64,000 nucleotides of DNA from CAWJEL01 sp964647255 (GTDB lineage Bacteria > Chloroflexota > Anaerolineae > CG2-30-64-16). Below are positions 1-6,948 of this stretch, in pieces (the first letter of the stretch is position 1; each line of letters starts with the position of its first letter). Location of the stretch: contig CAZYGI010000012.1 of the NCBI GenBank assembly GCA_964647255.1, positions 1-64,000 of the forward strand, given 5' to 3'. The translations under genes and the position numbers were made by a program. Under the pieces are notes generated by a model. The model was not told the origin of the DNA. It worked only from the letters and a program-made list of their open reading frames with translations, and ran no database searches.

Positions 1-1
1 C

Positions 2-490
2 GGCCGGCTTTTCGAGGAAAACGAGTATTTCGTGCCGGAGATGCTGGTGGCCGCGCGCGCCATGCAGGCTGGCCTGACGCTGCTCAAGCCGCACCTGGCG
101 GCCGGCGGCGCTGTGTCAACCGGCAAGGTTATCATCGGCACCGTCAAGGGCGATCTGCACGACATCGGCAAGAACCTGGTGGCGATGATGCTGGAAGGGG
201 CCGGCTTTGAGGTCGTTGACCTGGGCACCGATGTCGCGCCGGAGAGGTTCGTCAAGGCGGTGATGGAGCATAAGCCGCAGGTGATCGGCATGTCGGCGCT
301 GCTGACCACCACGATGCCGAGCATGGGAACGACAGTCAAGGCGCTGACGGAAGCCGGGCTGCGCGATCAGGTGAAGGTGATGATCGGCGGCGCACCCGTG
401 ACGGAGGCGTTCGCCAGGCAGATCGGCGCGGACGGCTACAGCACGGACGCCAGCGCAGCCGTTCGCCTGGCGAAGTCGCTGGTTGGGTAA
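2..490 (+). CDS. Corrinoid protein of a methyltransferase system (5' partial)
   Basis: This is the 3' part of a cobalamin-binding protein whose start lies before the window; the reading frame is open from base 2. The B12-binding motif GDLHDIGKNL is visible, with the histidine that ligates cobalt, followed by the Rossmann-like pattern (GTDV, GMSALLTTT, IGGAPV) of the small corrinoid proteins that shuttle methyl groups between a substrate-specific methyltransferase and a tetrahydrofolate- or CoM-type acceptor. The first visible residues (EMLVAARAM) match the preceding four-helix cap. Its methyltransferase partners should lie upstream, outside the window, so the substrate cannot be told. Confidence 0.9.
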   Translation, partial: GRLFEENEYFVPEMLVAARAMQAGLTLLKPHLAAGGAVSTGKVIIGTVKGDLHDIGKNLVAMMLEGAGFEVVDLGTDVAPERFVKAVMEHKPQVIGMSALLTTTMPSMGTTVKALTEAGLRDQVKVMIGGAPVTEAFARQIGADGYSTDASAAVRLAKSLVG

Positions 491-524
491 GTTCCGGGCG
501 CGCCGCTCAAGCCAGTAGATGGTT

Positions 525-558
525 CTGGAGCCGGCAGTTGAACAACTGCCAGCTCCAG
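525..558. terminator. Long near-perfect hairpin after the corrinoid gene
   Basis: A 16-bp stem with a single mismatch (left arm 525-540, right arm 543-558) encloses two bases. It lies 35 bases after the corrinoid stop and before the next gene. There is no T-run, so it may act as a weak terminator, an mRNA-stabilising 3' end or a repetitive palindrome. It overlaps an upstream TTG that would lengthen the next reading frame, which argues for that gene starting downstream. Confidence 0.55.
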
Positions 559-612
559 CCAATCCGGTGGTTTGTCCATACCGGTTTGGACGGCATGCGG
601 GATACATGGGAT

Positions 613-1455
613 ATGCCGAAGATCAAGCTTCAAAGCGAGAACATCGTGGCTGAGACGCTGCTCATTCCGCTCTATGCCCGTGCGCTGGAGGCGCGGCAAC
701 CCGTTCCGCTCATCCGAGACGAGGCGGCCGCCGCCCTCGTCGAGCAGATTGACTATGACTTTGCGCGCACCAGGATGCACCATCACGACCAGATCTTCAC
801 GCTGATGCGCGTACGCGAATTCGACCGTCGGGCGCGGGACTTCCTGGCGCGCCACCCCCAGGCGATCGTCATCCATATCGGCTGCGGATTGGACACCCGC
901 TTCGAACGGGTAGATAACGGACAGGTAACCTGGTACGATCTCGACCTGCCGGAAGTGATCGCATTGCGCCGGCAACTGATCGCCGAGGGCGAGCGACGAC
1001 GCTATCTCGGCTGTTCCGTCTTCGATGGTTCCTGGTTGACGGCCGCCGGCGCGCAAGCCGGCCGGCCAACCCTTTTCCTGGCCGAAGGTGTCTTCCCGTA
1101 TTTCGAGGAGGCGCAGGTGAAGGGGCTGTTCCTCACTTTTCTGGAGCGGTTCCCGGGCGCCGAGTTGGTATGTGACGCCATGACGCCGTTGATGGTGCGG
1201 GCGAATAACCTGCAACTGCGCTTCTTGCGGGTCGGAGCGCGGCTCCACTGGGGCCTGCGCCGCGGCCGTGACCCCGAGCGCTGGAGCGATGCTAGCTCGG
1301 CCGGCGCAGGCATCCGGCTGCTCGATGAATGGTTCTATTTCGATCGGCCCGAGCCCCGCCTGGGCACCGCACAATTCATGCGCTATCTCCGTCCGCTGGC
1401 GAAGGGCACGGGCATCTACCATTATCAGCTTGGCAGCTTTGCAGGGCAACCTTGA
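613..1455 (+). CDS. SAM-dependent methyltransferase, leucine carboxyl methyltransferase (LCM/PPM) type
   Basis: A protein of 280 residues resembling the LCM family of class I methyltransferases, which O-methylate carboxyl or hydroxyl groups of small molecules and polyketides. The SAM-binding motif I appears as HIGCGLDTRFER, followed by the family-typical YDLDLPEVI acidic loop and the later LFLAEGVFPYF segment. The ATG at 613 is preferred because upstream in-frame starts fall in or near the hairpin at 525-558 and give a non-conserved N-terminus; ATG 595 is an alternative. The next gene starts 14 bases later, so the two may be co-transcribed. The substrate is unknown. Confidence 0.8.
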   Translation: MPKIKLQSENIVAETLLIPLYARALEARQPVPLIRDEAAAALVEQIDYDFARTRMHHHDQIFTLMRVREFDRRARDFLARHPQAIVIHIGCGLDTRFERVDNGQVTWYDLDLPEVIALRRQLIAEGERRRYLGCSVFDGSWLTAAGAQAGRPTLFLAEGVFPYFEEAQVKGLFLTFLERFPGAELVCDAMTPLMVRANNLQLRFLRVGARLHWGLRRGRDPERWSDASSAGAGIRLLDEWFYFDRPEPRLGTAQFMRYLRPLAKGTGIYHYQLGSFAGQP

Positions 1456-1469
1456 AAGGCGAATCACCG

Positions 1470-2504
1470 ATGTCCTGGCAAGACCAACTCCGTAGCGATC
1501 CGCTGCCCTGGCTGCTAGCCGAGAACGGGCCAGGCGTGCGCTACCTGGCGCTGCGCGATCTGCTCGGCCTCCAAGCCGATGACCCGCAACTGGCAGCGGC
1601 GCGCGGCGCGGCCCACCGCGCCGGTCCGATCGCGGCCATCCTCGACCAGATGGCGCCAGCCGGCTTCTGGGTCGAACCCGGCCCCGGCTACAACCCCAAG
1701 TATCGAGCCACCGTTTGGTCGGTCATCCTGTTGGCTCAACTGGGCGCCTCGGTGGACGAAGACCCGCGCATCGCGACCGCCTGCGCCTACGTGCTCGATC
1801 ATGCGTTGACGTCCGGCGGGCAGTTTTCAACGACCGCCACGGCGTCAGGGACGGCTGACTGTCTGCAGGGCAATTTGTGCTGGGCGCTGCTCGAGCTAGG
1901 CTGCGCAGATCCTCGACTGGAGGCCGCCTTCGACTGGCTGGCGCGCAGCGTCACCGGCGAGGGGATCGCGCCGCTGGAGGAAAAGGCCGCGGCGGTGCGC
2001 TACTACGCCGGCAAATGCGGCCCGACCTTCGCCTGCGGCGCGAACAACAAACTGCCGTGTGCCTGGGGCGGGGTCAAGGTGATGCTGGCGCTGGGCTGCT
2101 GGCCCGTAAATCGGCGCACGCCGGCCATGCAGCGCGCCATCGAGCACGGCGTTGCTTTCTTCCTGGGCAGCGATCCCGCGCTGGCTGGCTATCCCAACGG
2201 TTGGGCCGACAAGCCAAGCGGCAACTGGTGGAAGTTCGGCTTCCCCGTCTTTTACGTCACCGACCTGCTGCAGAACATCGAGGCGTTGGTCGGCCTTCCA
2301 GCGGGTACTCAGGGCGGGGGCTACGGTCGCGACCCGCGCCTGGCCCATGCACTGGACCTCATCCGTGATAAGCAGGATGCGAGCGGCCGCTGGGCCTTGG
2401 AATACGACACCACCGGCAAGACCTGGGTGGATTTCGGCCCCAAGAAGCAGCCCAACCCGTGGGTGACGCTCCGGGCAGCGCGGGTGCTGAAGGCAACCGC
2501 GTAA
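1470..2504 (+). CDS. Alpha/alpha-toroid (prenyltransferase/squalene-cyclase-like) protein
   Basis: A protein of 344 residues beginning MSWQDQL, with ATG at 1470 preceded by GAAAGG about 11 bases upstream. It has repeated helical segments with small-residue and aromatic motifs (LAQLGA, GNLCWALLELG, NWWKFGFPVFY) and a C-terminal WVTLRAARVLK segment typical of terpenoid-cyclase/prenyltransferase toroids. A conserved CxxxFxCGxNxKxPCAWG stretch near residues 185-205 is distinctive. I recall close relatives in Chloroflexota being named 'nitrogen fixation protein NifH', but there is no P-loop or iron-sulfur motif of NifH, so that name should not be used. Enzymatic activity is unknown. Confidence 0.75.
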   Translation: MSWQDQLRSDPLPWLLAENGPGVRYLALRDLLGLQADDPQLAAARGAAHRAGPIAAILDQMAPAGFWVEPGPGYNPKYRATVWSVILLAQLGASVDEDPRIATACAYVLDHALTSGGQFSTTATASGTADCLQGNLCWALLELGCADPRLEAAFDWLARSVTGEGIAPLEEKAAAVRYYAGKCGPTFACGANNKLPCAWGGVKVMLALGCWPVNRRTPAMQRAIEHGVAFFLGSDPALAGYPNGWADKPSGNWWKFGFPVFYVTDLLQNIEALVGLPAGTQGGGYGRDPRLAHALDLIRDKQDASGRWALEYDTTGKTWVDFGPKKQPNPWVTLRAARVLKATA

Positions 2505-2563
2505 ACGGGCAGAGGCCTTTGCGGCGATGTGGAGTCGCTCGGGGCCTGTCCGCCCCCAAAAGG

Positions 2564-2654
2564 CAATACCTTTCAAATAGGGCATCGGAATCGAGACCTT
2601 CGCCGGTGAGAGACCGCCTGAAGGCTCTACTCCAGCCCCACTTGAAAGGTATTG
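2564..2654. repeat. 91-bp structured element bounded by a perfect 13-bp inverted repeat
   Basis: Arms at 2564-2576 and 2642-2654 are exact reverse complements (CAATACCTTTCAA). Inside, CCTTC and GAAGG can form a second stem, and CGGT-GAGAG-ACCG a small apical hairpin, giving one long rod. It sits between two convergent genes. It could be a shared terminator, a small structured RNA or a miniature transposable element; no known RNA family motif was recognised. Confidence 0.5.
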
Positions 2655-2708
2655 ACCTAAAGGTCCGTCAGCCGGCGATCACGTAGCCGGAGGACCAGGC
2701 GTGCGGCC

Positions 2709-5700
2709 CTACTTCGTGATCAGCGGCAGGTAGGTCCGGCGCGGCGCGCCGCCGACCGTCACCTGGCTCCCCGCCACGCTCCCCAGCGCCAACGGTTGGC
2801 TTTGGCTATTGGCCAGCAGCACGTGCTCAAAGGAAAGCGTCGTCTTCCCCGTCCCCAGGGCGCGGAACCGGATGATCGCAACGTCGCCGCTGCCCGTGGG
2901 GCCGGCCGGTGCGCCAAAGCTCCCCGCCCCCCAGCGCACGCGGCCGGTCACGTTGTCAATGGCCGGCGGCGGCGCCAACACGGAACGTCCCGTGCTGCCC
3001 AGGAAGGCGCCCTGCGTCACCCCTTCCGCCTGCACGACCGCCGGATCGTAGGTCACATCGGCCTGGAACGCCCCCAGGTCGCTGACATCCTGCAGCCGGA
3101 TGGTCTGGCTGAAGACCTGGCCCGCCGCAATCTGCGTGCTGACCGGCCGAAGCCCCAGGCTCACCGCCACCACCTGCACCGGCTCCAGCGCCCCGATCGC
3201 CGGCTGCCGCGCCTGCCCGCCGCAGGTCGTGTTCCAGGCCGCTGCGATCCGCTGGATATCCCGAATATCAATGGCCCCGTCCGGCGCACCCTCCGGGATC
3301 ACATCGAACTGCGCATCATAACACGCCTGCCCGGTGTGGCAGTTCCACCGCGCCGCCGCCATCTGCAGGTCAAAGATGTTCACCTGCCCGTCCCCGTTGA
3401 AGTCCCCGAAGCAGTTCGTCACCCGCGCCTGCCCATCCTCCGGGCTGACGGCGATGGCGCGGAAACTGGGATCGGATAGAAGGACGCTTTCCAGGTGCAG
3501 CGCCGAGACCCCCACAGCCTTCGCCTGGAAGGTGATCGTCGTCAGCACCCCACCACCGCTCGGATAGGCCTTGGTGCCCAGCGACGCAGCGCCAAACTCC
3601 GCCCGCCCCGCCACGTTGTCTATCACTGTCGCCACCGGCATCTCGGAGCGCCCCGTGCTGCTCAGGAACGGACCCTGATTGACCGCCGTTACCTGCACGA
3701 TGGCCGGGTTGTACGTCAGCTTGGCCTCGTAGGCCGCCAGTTCGGTCACACCCTCCACGCTCAGAGTCACGTTGAACGTGCCCCCAAGATTCGCGCTCAG
3801 GCTCGCCGGCAGGATCTTCACGCGCGTCCCCCCTACCGGACAACTCGCCGTGAAATTCTTCCCGGTGGCGTTCGGCGGCAGGCTGACCGAGAGCGAGGCC
3901 GGCGAGAACGTGCAGCCGCTCTTGGCCGGCGTCACCGTGTAGGCGCCCGCCGCCAGGCTGCTGAACATGTAGCTGCCGCTGGCGTCGGTGGTCGCGCTGT
4001 GCCCGGCGCCGTCCGAGATCGTGACGCCGGCCAGCCCCGCGCCATTAGCGGTCACCTGGCCCGCGATCGAGTACACCGCAGGCGGCGTGCCCCACGGGGT
4101 CGGCGTCGGCACAACGGTGCAGCTGCCGACGAAGTTCTTGCCGGTGGCGCTCGGCGGCAGGCTGGCCGACTGGGATGTCGGCGCAAAGGTGCAGCCGCTC
4201 TTCGCCGGCGTCACCGTGTAGCTGCCCGCCGCCAATCCGCTGAGCGTGTAGTTGCCGCTGGCATCCGTGGTCGCGCTGTGCCCCGCGCCGTCCGAGATCG
4301 TGACGCCGGACAACGCGCCGCCCGCCGCGGCGGTGACCTGGCCGGAGAGCGCGTACGTGGCGGTCCCGCAGTTCGCCGTGAAGTTCTGGCCGGTGGCGTT
4401 CGGCGGCACGGTCGGCGAGAGCATGCTCGGCGTGAACGTGCACCCGCTCTTGGCCGGCGTCACAAAATAGGTTCCCGCCTTCGTCAGTCCGCTGATCGTG
4501 TAGCTGCCGTTGGCGTCGGTGGTGACGCTGTGCCCGTGGTTATCCGCGACCGTGACCGCTGGCACACCTGCACCGCCGGCGTCGCTGACCCGGCCGCTGA
4601 TGGTGTAAATCTTGTTCGGGTCGGGCGTCTCGGTCGGCGTCACGGAGTCGCCGGTCATCGCAACATCATCCAGGAACCAGATGCTCCACCCGGAGGCGTT
4701 GGTCGTTGCGCGGAATGCCAGCTTCACCGATCGGCCCGCATAAGCCGCCAGGCTGATTGTCTCCTGCTTGTAGTCGCTGGCGGAATTCGTAGAGCACAGA
4801 TCGAACTGCTTGACCACCGCCGAGTCAATCAGCACCTGCCCGACGTCATTGCCGCAAGTATCCTCAGATGTGATCCAGTGCCAGAAGGTCAGCGCCCCGG
4901 ACGTCGGCACCGTCACGGTCTGCGCAAGTTCGGCGGTTTCGTTGTCGTCGCCGCCCAGAGCAGCGAACCATGAGCCGCCGTGCGCAAACCCCCAGTCGCC
5001 GATCAGATCGTAACCCAGGGCGGACGATTCGCTCCAGCCCACGCCGTTCCCCTGCTCGAAATCGCCGTTGACGAGGGCACTTCCCCCCGGATGTGGCGTC
5101 TCGGTGGGGACGACGCTGCCGCCGATCGGATTCACAACACTGACGGACAGCAGCAACTTGCCTGAATAGGAGCCACCCCAAGGCATCTGGTGGGTCTCAT
5201 AGTCCCACGTGTCATGGATATAGACCGTGGATGGATCGGCATAGCCGACGCCAACGATAGAGTGTCCTGCCAGATTGAGAAGGACGGGGTACCCTGCGTC
5301 GATCAACGCCTTGTAGTTGGCATAGGTGAACCCCCCGCCGTTGTTATCGGTTTTCTGGCTGTAGCAATCCCCCACGGTATAGCCGCGAGCCTCATAGAAC
5401 AGCTTGCGTCCGTAGGTGCCATCCACTGACGCAACGCCTCCTGCTTCCATAGCCGCACACGTCAGCCGCGAGGCCGTCGCGTAGAAGCTTGTTCCACCGT
5501 CAGGATTGTCATAGGCAGATTGACTAGTCTTCATATAGTCGCCAAACGCATCGCTCCAGGTGTGTTGCGCCCACCCACCGGTGATGTAGGGGTCTTGGGC
5601 AGTGCTGTTAGACTTGACCCAATAGTCGTCGATAGAACCACGCGTTGTTCTGCCGTCCGATCCTCTATGTGAAGCCGCGAGCGGATTCCCAGGATATGCC

Positions 5701-6437
5701 TTACCTTCGCTGTCTGTCCAGGTCGGCCAACCGCTGTTATCCATCGGCATGACACCTCCGTTGGTAGGCCCGGTATAGATGTTGGGAAACCCGTTGCGGT
5801 CGAAGTATGCGCCGATCATTGAGGCCGAAACAGCAGAACATCCGAAAACCCAGTCATACGCTGGAACAGAAAGCGTGGAAGCGACCCCCGGCCGGTTGAG
5901 CGCGGAGGAGGCCACAGGCACGCGCTCACGTTCATAGCCCGGCGGTGGGTTGGGCGGGCCATTGATCATCATCTCGTCCACCCGCGTGCCGTCGCTGAGC
6001 GTGAAGGTCTCAACGCTGTAGTATGGGTTGGGCGGCCCCCCCGCGGCTGAAATTGCTTCGTCGGGTCGGATCTTGGCAATAGGTGCAGGCTGCGTTGAGG
6101 GCGTGGGGGGCACCCCAGGATTAACGAAGCGCACCTGGCCGACCTGCAGTCCCTCCGCACCGAGCGGCTGGTTCTGCGGAAGGGCTACGGCGGGCCACTT
6201 GCCGAGGAGAGACATTCCAGGCACGGATGGGGTTGGCGTCTCAACCGCAGCCGCGACCCGACCTTGTGAACGGGACAGCACTGCCTGCTTTATGGCCCTA
6301 ACTTGCGGATCGGCTGCAACGGGCAGAGCTGGCGGCGTAACGGGACCGGCTGCCGCAGATCTGTCCACTCCCATGCTGGCTCCCACTGCGACCAGCAACA
6401 CGAAGATCATCAAGATACGAACAGTTCGCGTGGTCAT
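2709..6437 (-). CDS. Secreted C39-like peptidase-fold protein with jelly-roll, Cna-like, cohesin and dockerin domains
   Basis: A secreted protein of 1242 residues. The order is signal peptide (1-30), Pro-rich linker, C39-like cysteine-peptidase fold (about 190-435, candidate triad Cys200 in FGCSAVSAS, His392 in AGHSIVGVGY, Asp409 in IHDTWD), jelly-roll domain (about 455-597), three carboxypeptidase-regulatory/Cna-B-like repeats (about 610-690, 694-772, 787-866), a cohesin-like domain (about 872-1008), a dockerin-like double EF-hand (DFNGDGQVNIFD and DGAIDIRD, about 1010-1070), a second cohesin-like domain (about 1088-1228) and a C-terminal RRTYLPLITK. The ATG is preceded by AAGGAGGA at ideal spacing. 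The likely role is extracellular, in peptide cleavage or surface assembly; the true substrate is unknown. The gene follows the small gene at 6504-6737 and probably shares its promoter. Confidence 0.85.
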   Translation of the reverse strand: MTTRTVRILMIFVLLVAVGASMGVDRSAAAGPVTPPALPVAADPQVRAIKQAVLSRSQGRVAAAVETPTPSVPGMSLLGKWPAVALPQNQPLGAEGLQVGQVRFVNPGVPPTPSTQPAPIAKIRPDEAISAAGGPPNPYYSVETFTLSDGTRVDEMMINGPPNPPPGYERERVPVASSALNRPGVASTLSVPAYDWVFGCSAVSASMIGAYFDRNGFPNIYTGPTNGGVMPMDNSGWPTWTDSEGKAYPGNPLAASHRGSDGRTTRGSIDDYWVKSNSTAQDPYITGGWAQHTWSDAFGDYMKTSQSAYDNPDGGTSFYATASRLTCAAMEAGGVASVDGTYGRKLFYEARGYTVGDCYSQKTDNNGGGFTYANYKALIDAGYPVLLNLAGHSIVGVGYADPSTVYIHDTWDYETHQMPWGGSYSGKLLLSVSVVNPIGGSVVPTETPHPGGSALVNGDFEQGNGVGWSESSALGYDLIGDWGFAHGGSWFAALGGDDNETAELAQTVTVPTSGALTFWHWITSEDTCGNDVGQVLIDSAVVKQFDLCSTNSASDYKQETISLAAYAGRSVKLAFRATTNASGWSIWFLDDVAMTGDSVTPTETPDPNKIYTISGRVSDAGGAGVPAVTVADNHGHSVTTDANGSYTISGLTKAGTYFVTPAKSGCTFTPSMLSPTVPPNATGQNFTANCGTATYALSGQVTAAAGGALSGVTISDGAGHSATTDASGNYTLSGLAAGSYTVTPAKSGCTFAPTSQSASLPPSATGKNFVGSCTVVPTPTPWGTPPAVYSIAGQVTANGAGLAGVTISDGAGHSATTDASGSYMFSSLAAGAYTVTPAKSGCTFSPASLSVSLPPNATGKNFTASCPVGGTRVKILPASLSANLGGTFNVTLSVEGVTELAAYEAKLTYNPAIVQVTAVNQGPFLSSTGRSEMPVATVIDNVAGRAEFGAASLGTKAYPSGGGVLTTITFQAKAVGVSALHLESVLLSDPSFRAIAVSPEDGQARVTNCFGDFNGDGQVNIFDLQMAAARWNCHTGQACYDAQFDVIPEGAPDGAIDIRDIQRIAAAWNTTCGGQARQPAIGALEPVQVVAVSLGLRPVSTQIAAGQVFSQTIRLQDVSDLGAFQADVTYDPAVVQAEGVTQGAFLGSTGRSVLAPPPAIDNVTGRVRWGAGSFGAPAGPTGSGDVAIIRFRALGTGKTTLSFEHVLLANSQSQPLALGSVAGSQVTVGGAPRRTYLPLITK

Positions 6438-6503
6438 GAAACTCCTCCTTGATGGTGTGATCCTGTTTCTGCACTGCCGATGATGGCCCGCCTTCTTCTA
6501 CAT

Positions 6504-6737
6504 TTATGGCTTCCCCGATGGAGGCGCCGGCTCACCGGAGCAAGGCGCAGACTCCCCGATCTCAGCGCGGATGAACGACCACAGAGCGACTAACCCCGGG
6601 AATCCGTGCCGCTCGCCCGTGACGACGTCTTGCAGCATCGCCCGCCACGAGCCACCCGCGCTTTCCCGCCACAGCCGCAACAGATAGGCGTGATACTCCG
6701 TCTGCGCGATCTGCCGGCGCTGCTGGCCGTGTTCCAA
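6504..6737 (-). CDS. Small conserved protein of unknown function
   Basis: A 77-residue soluble protein with a TTG start preceded by AAAGGAGGT at 6 bases spacing, which is strong evidence that it is translated. Its core (YHAYLLRLWRES, SWRAMLQDVVTGERHGF, LVALWSFI) resembles a small protein I recognise as recurrent in Chloroflexota, often near regulators or secreted proteins; its function is unknown. No terminator is visible in the 66 bases before the secreted-protein gene at 2709-6437, so both probably form one transcript. The SARP-type promoter at 6805-6835 lies about 60 bases upstream of its start. Confidence 0.75.
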   Translation of the reverse strand: MEHGQQRRQIAQTEYHAYLLRLWRESAGGSWRAMLQDVVTGERHGFPGLVALWSFIRAEIGESAPCSGEPAPPSGKP

Positions 6738-6804
6738 CTCGAAACCTCCTTTTTCTCCGACGGCAAATCCAGAAGGCTACGCCACCCCTGCCCGACGCTG
6801 CACA

Positions 6805-6835
6805 TCCTATGCCCCCAGCGTTAATGCAGCGTTAC
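6805..6835 (-). promoter_or_regulatory. SARP-type promoter, site 1
   Basis: On the minus strand two identical TAACGC hexamers (plus-strand 6830-6835 and 6819-6824) are exactly 11 bp apart. The proximal one ends 8 bp before TAGGAT (6805-6810), a plausible -10. There is no separate -35 hexamer; the distal repeat takes its place. The block CGCCGCGTAACG is shared with site 2 at 15858-15888. Transcription would start near 6798 and serve the small protein and the secreted C39-like protein. The layout matches known SARP operators; binding is inferred. Confidence 0.65.
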
Positions 6836-6913
6836 GCGGCGAGCCAACAACTACATCCTGGCCGGGAGACGGTACGAGAAGTTGGCCCGGACGCGTGTCG
6901 TCACGGGGTAATT

Positions 6914-6941
6914 TTGAGAAGCGGCGCACAGATGCTAAAAT
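6914..6941 (+). promoter_or_regulatory. Promoter of the SARP gene, probably giving a leaderless mRNA
   Basis: TTGAGA (6914-6919) and TAAAAT (6936-6941) are separated by 16 bp. The predicted start of transcription falls at or next to the ATG at 6949, and no ribosome binding site precedes that ATG. Both points suggest a leaderless transcript. Confidence 0.6.
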
Positions 6942-6948
6942 ATCGGCC

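Noticed and set aside
1470..2504. Naming the toroid-like protein NifH.
   Set aside because: There is no P-loop and no pair of cluster-ligating cysteines in a NifH context; the helical repeat pattern points to an alpha/alpha toroid.
2564..2654. Signal recognition particle RNA or tRNA-Sec.
   Set aside because: The SRP helix-8 GGAAGG/AGCAGCC pattern is absent, and there is no tRNA arm arrangement or CCA-type end.
2709..6437. Claim of a cellulosome.
   Set aside because: Only one protein with cohesin- and dockerin-like modules is present, with no glycoside hydrolase or scaffoldin nearby; other functions are equally possible.
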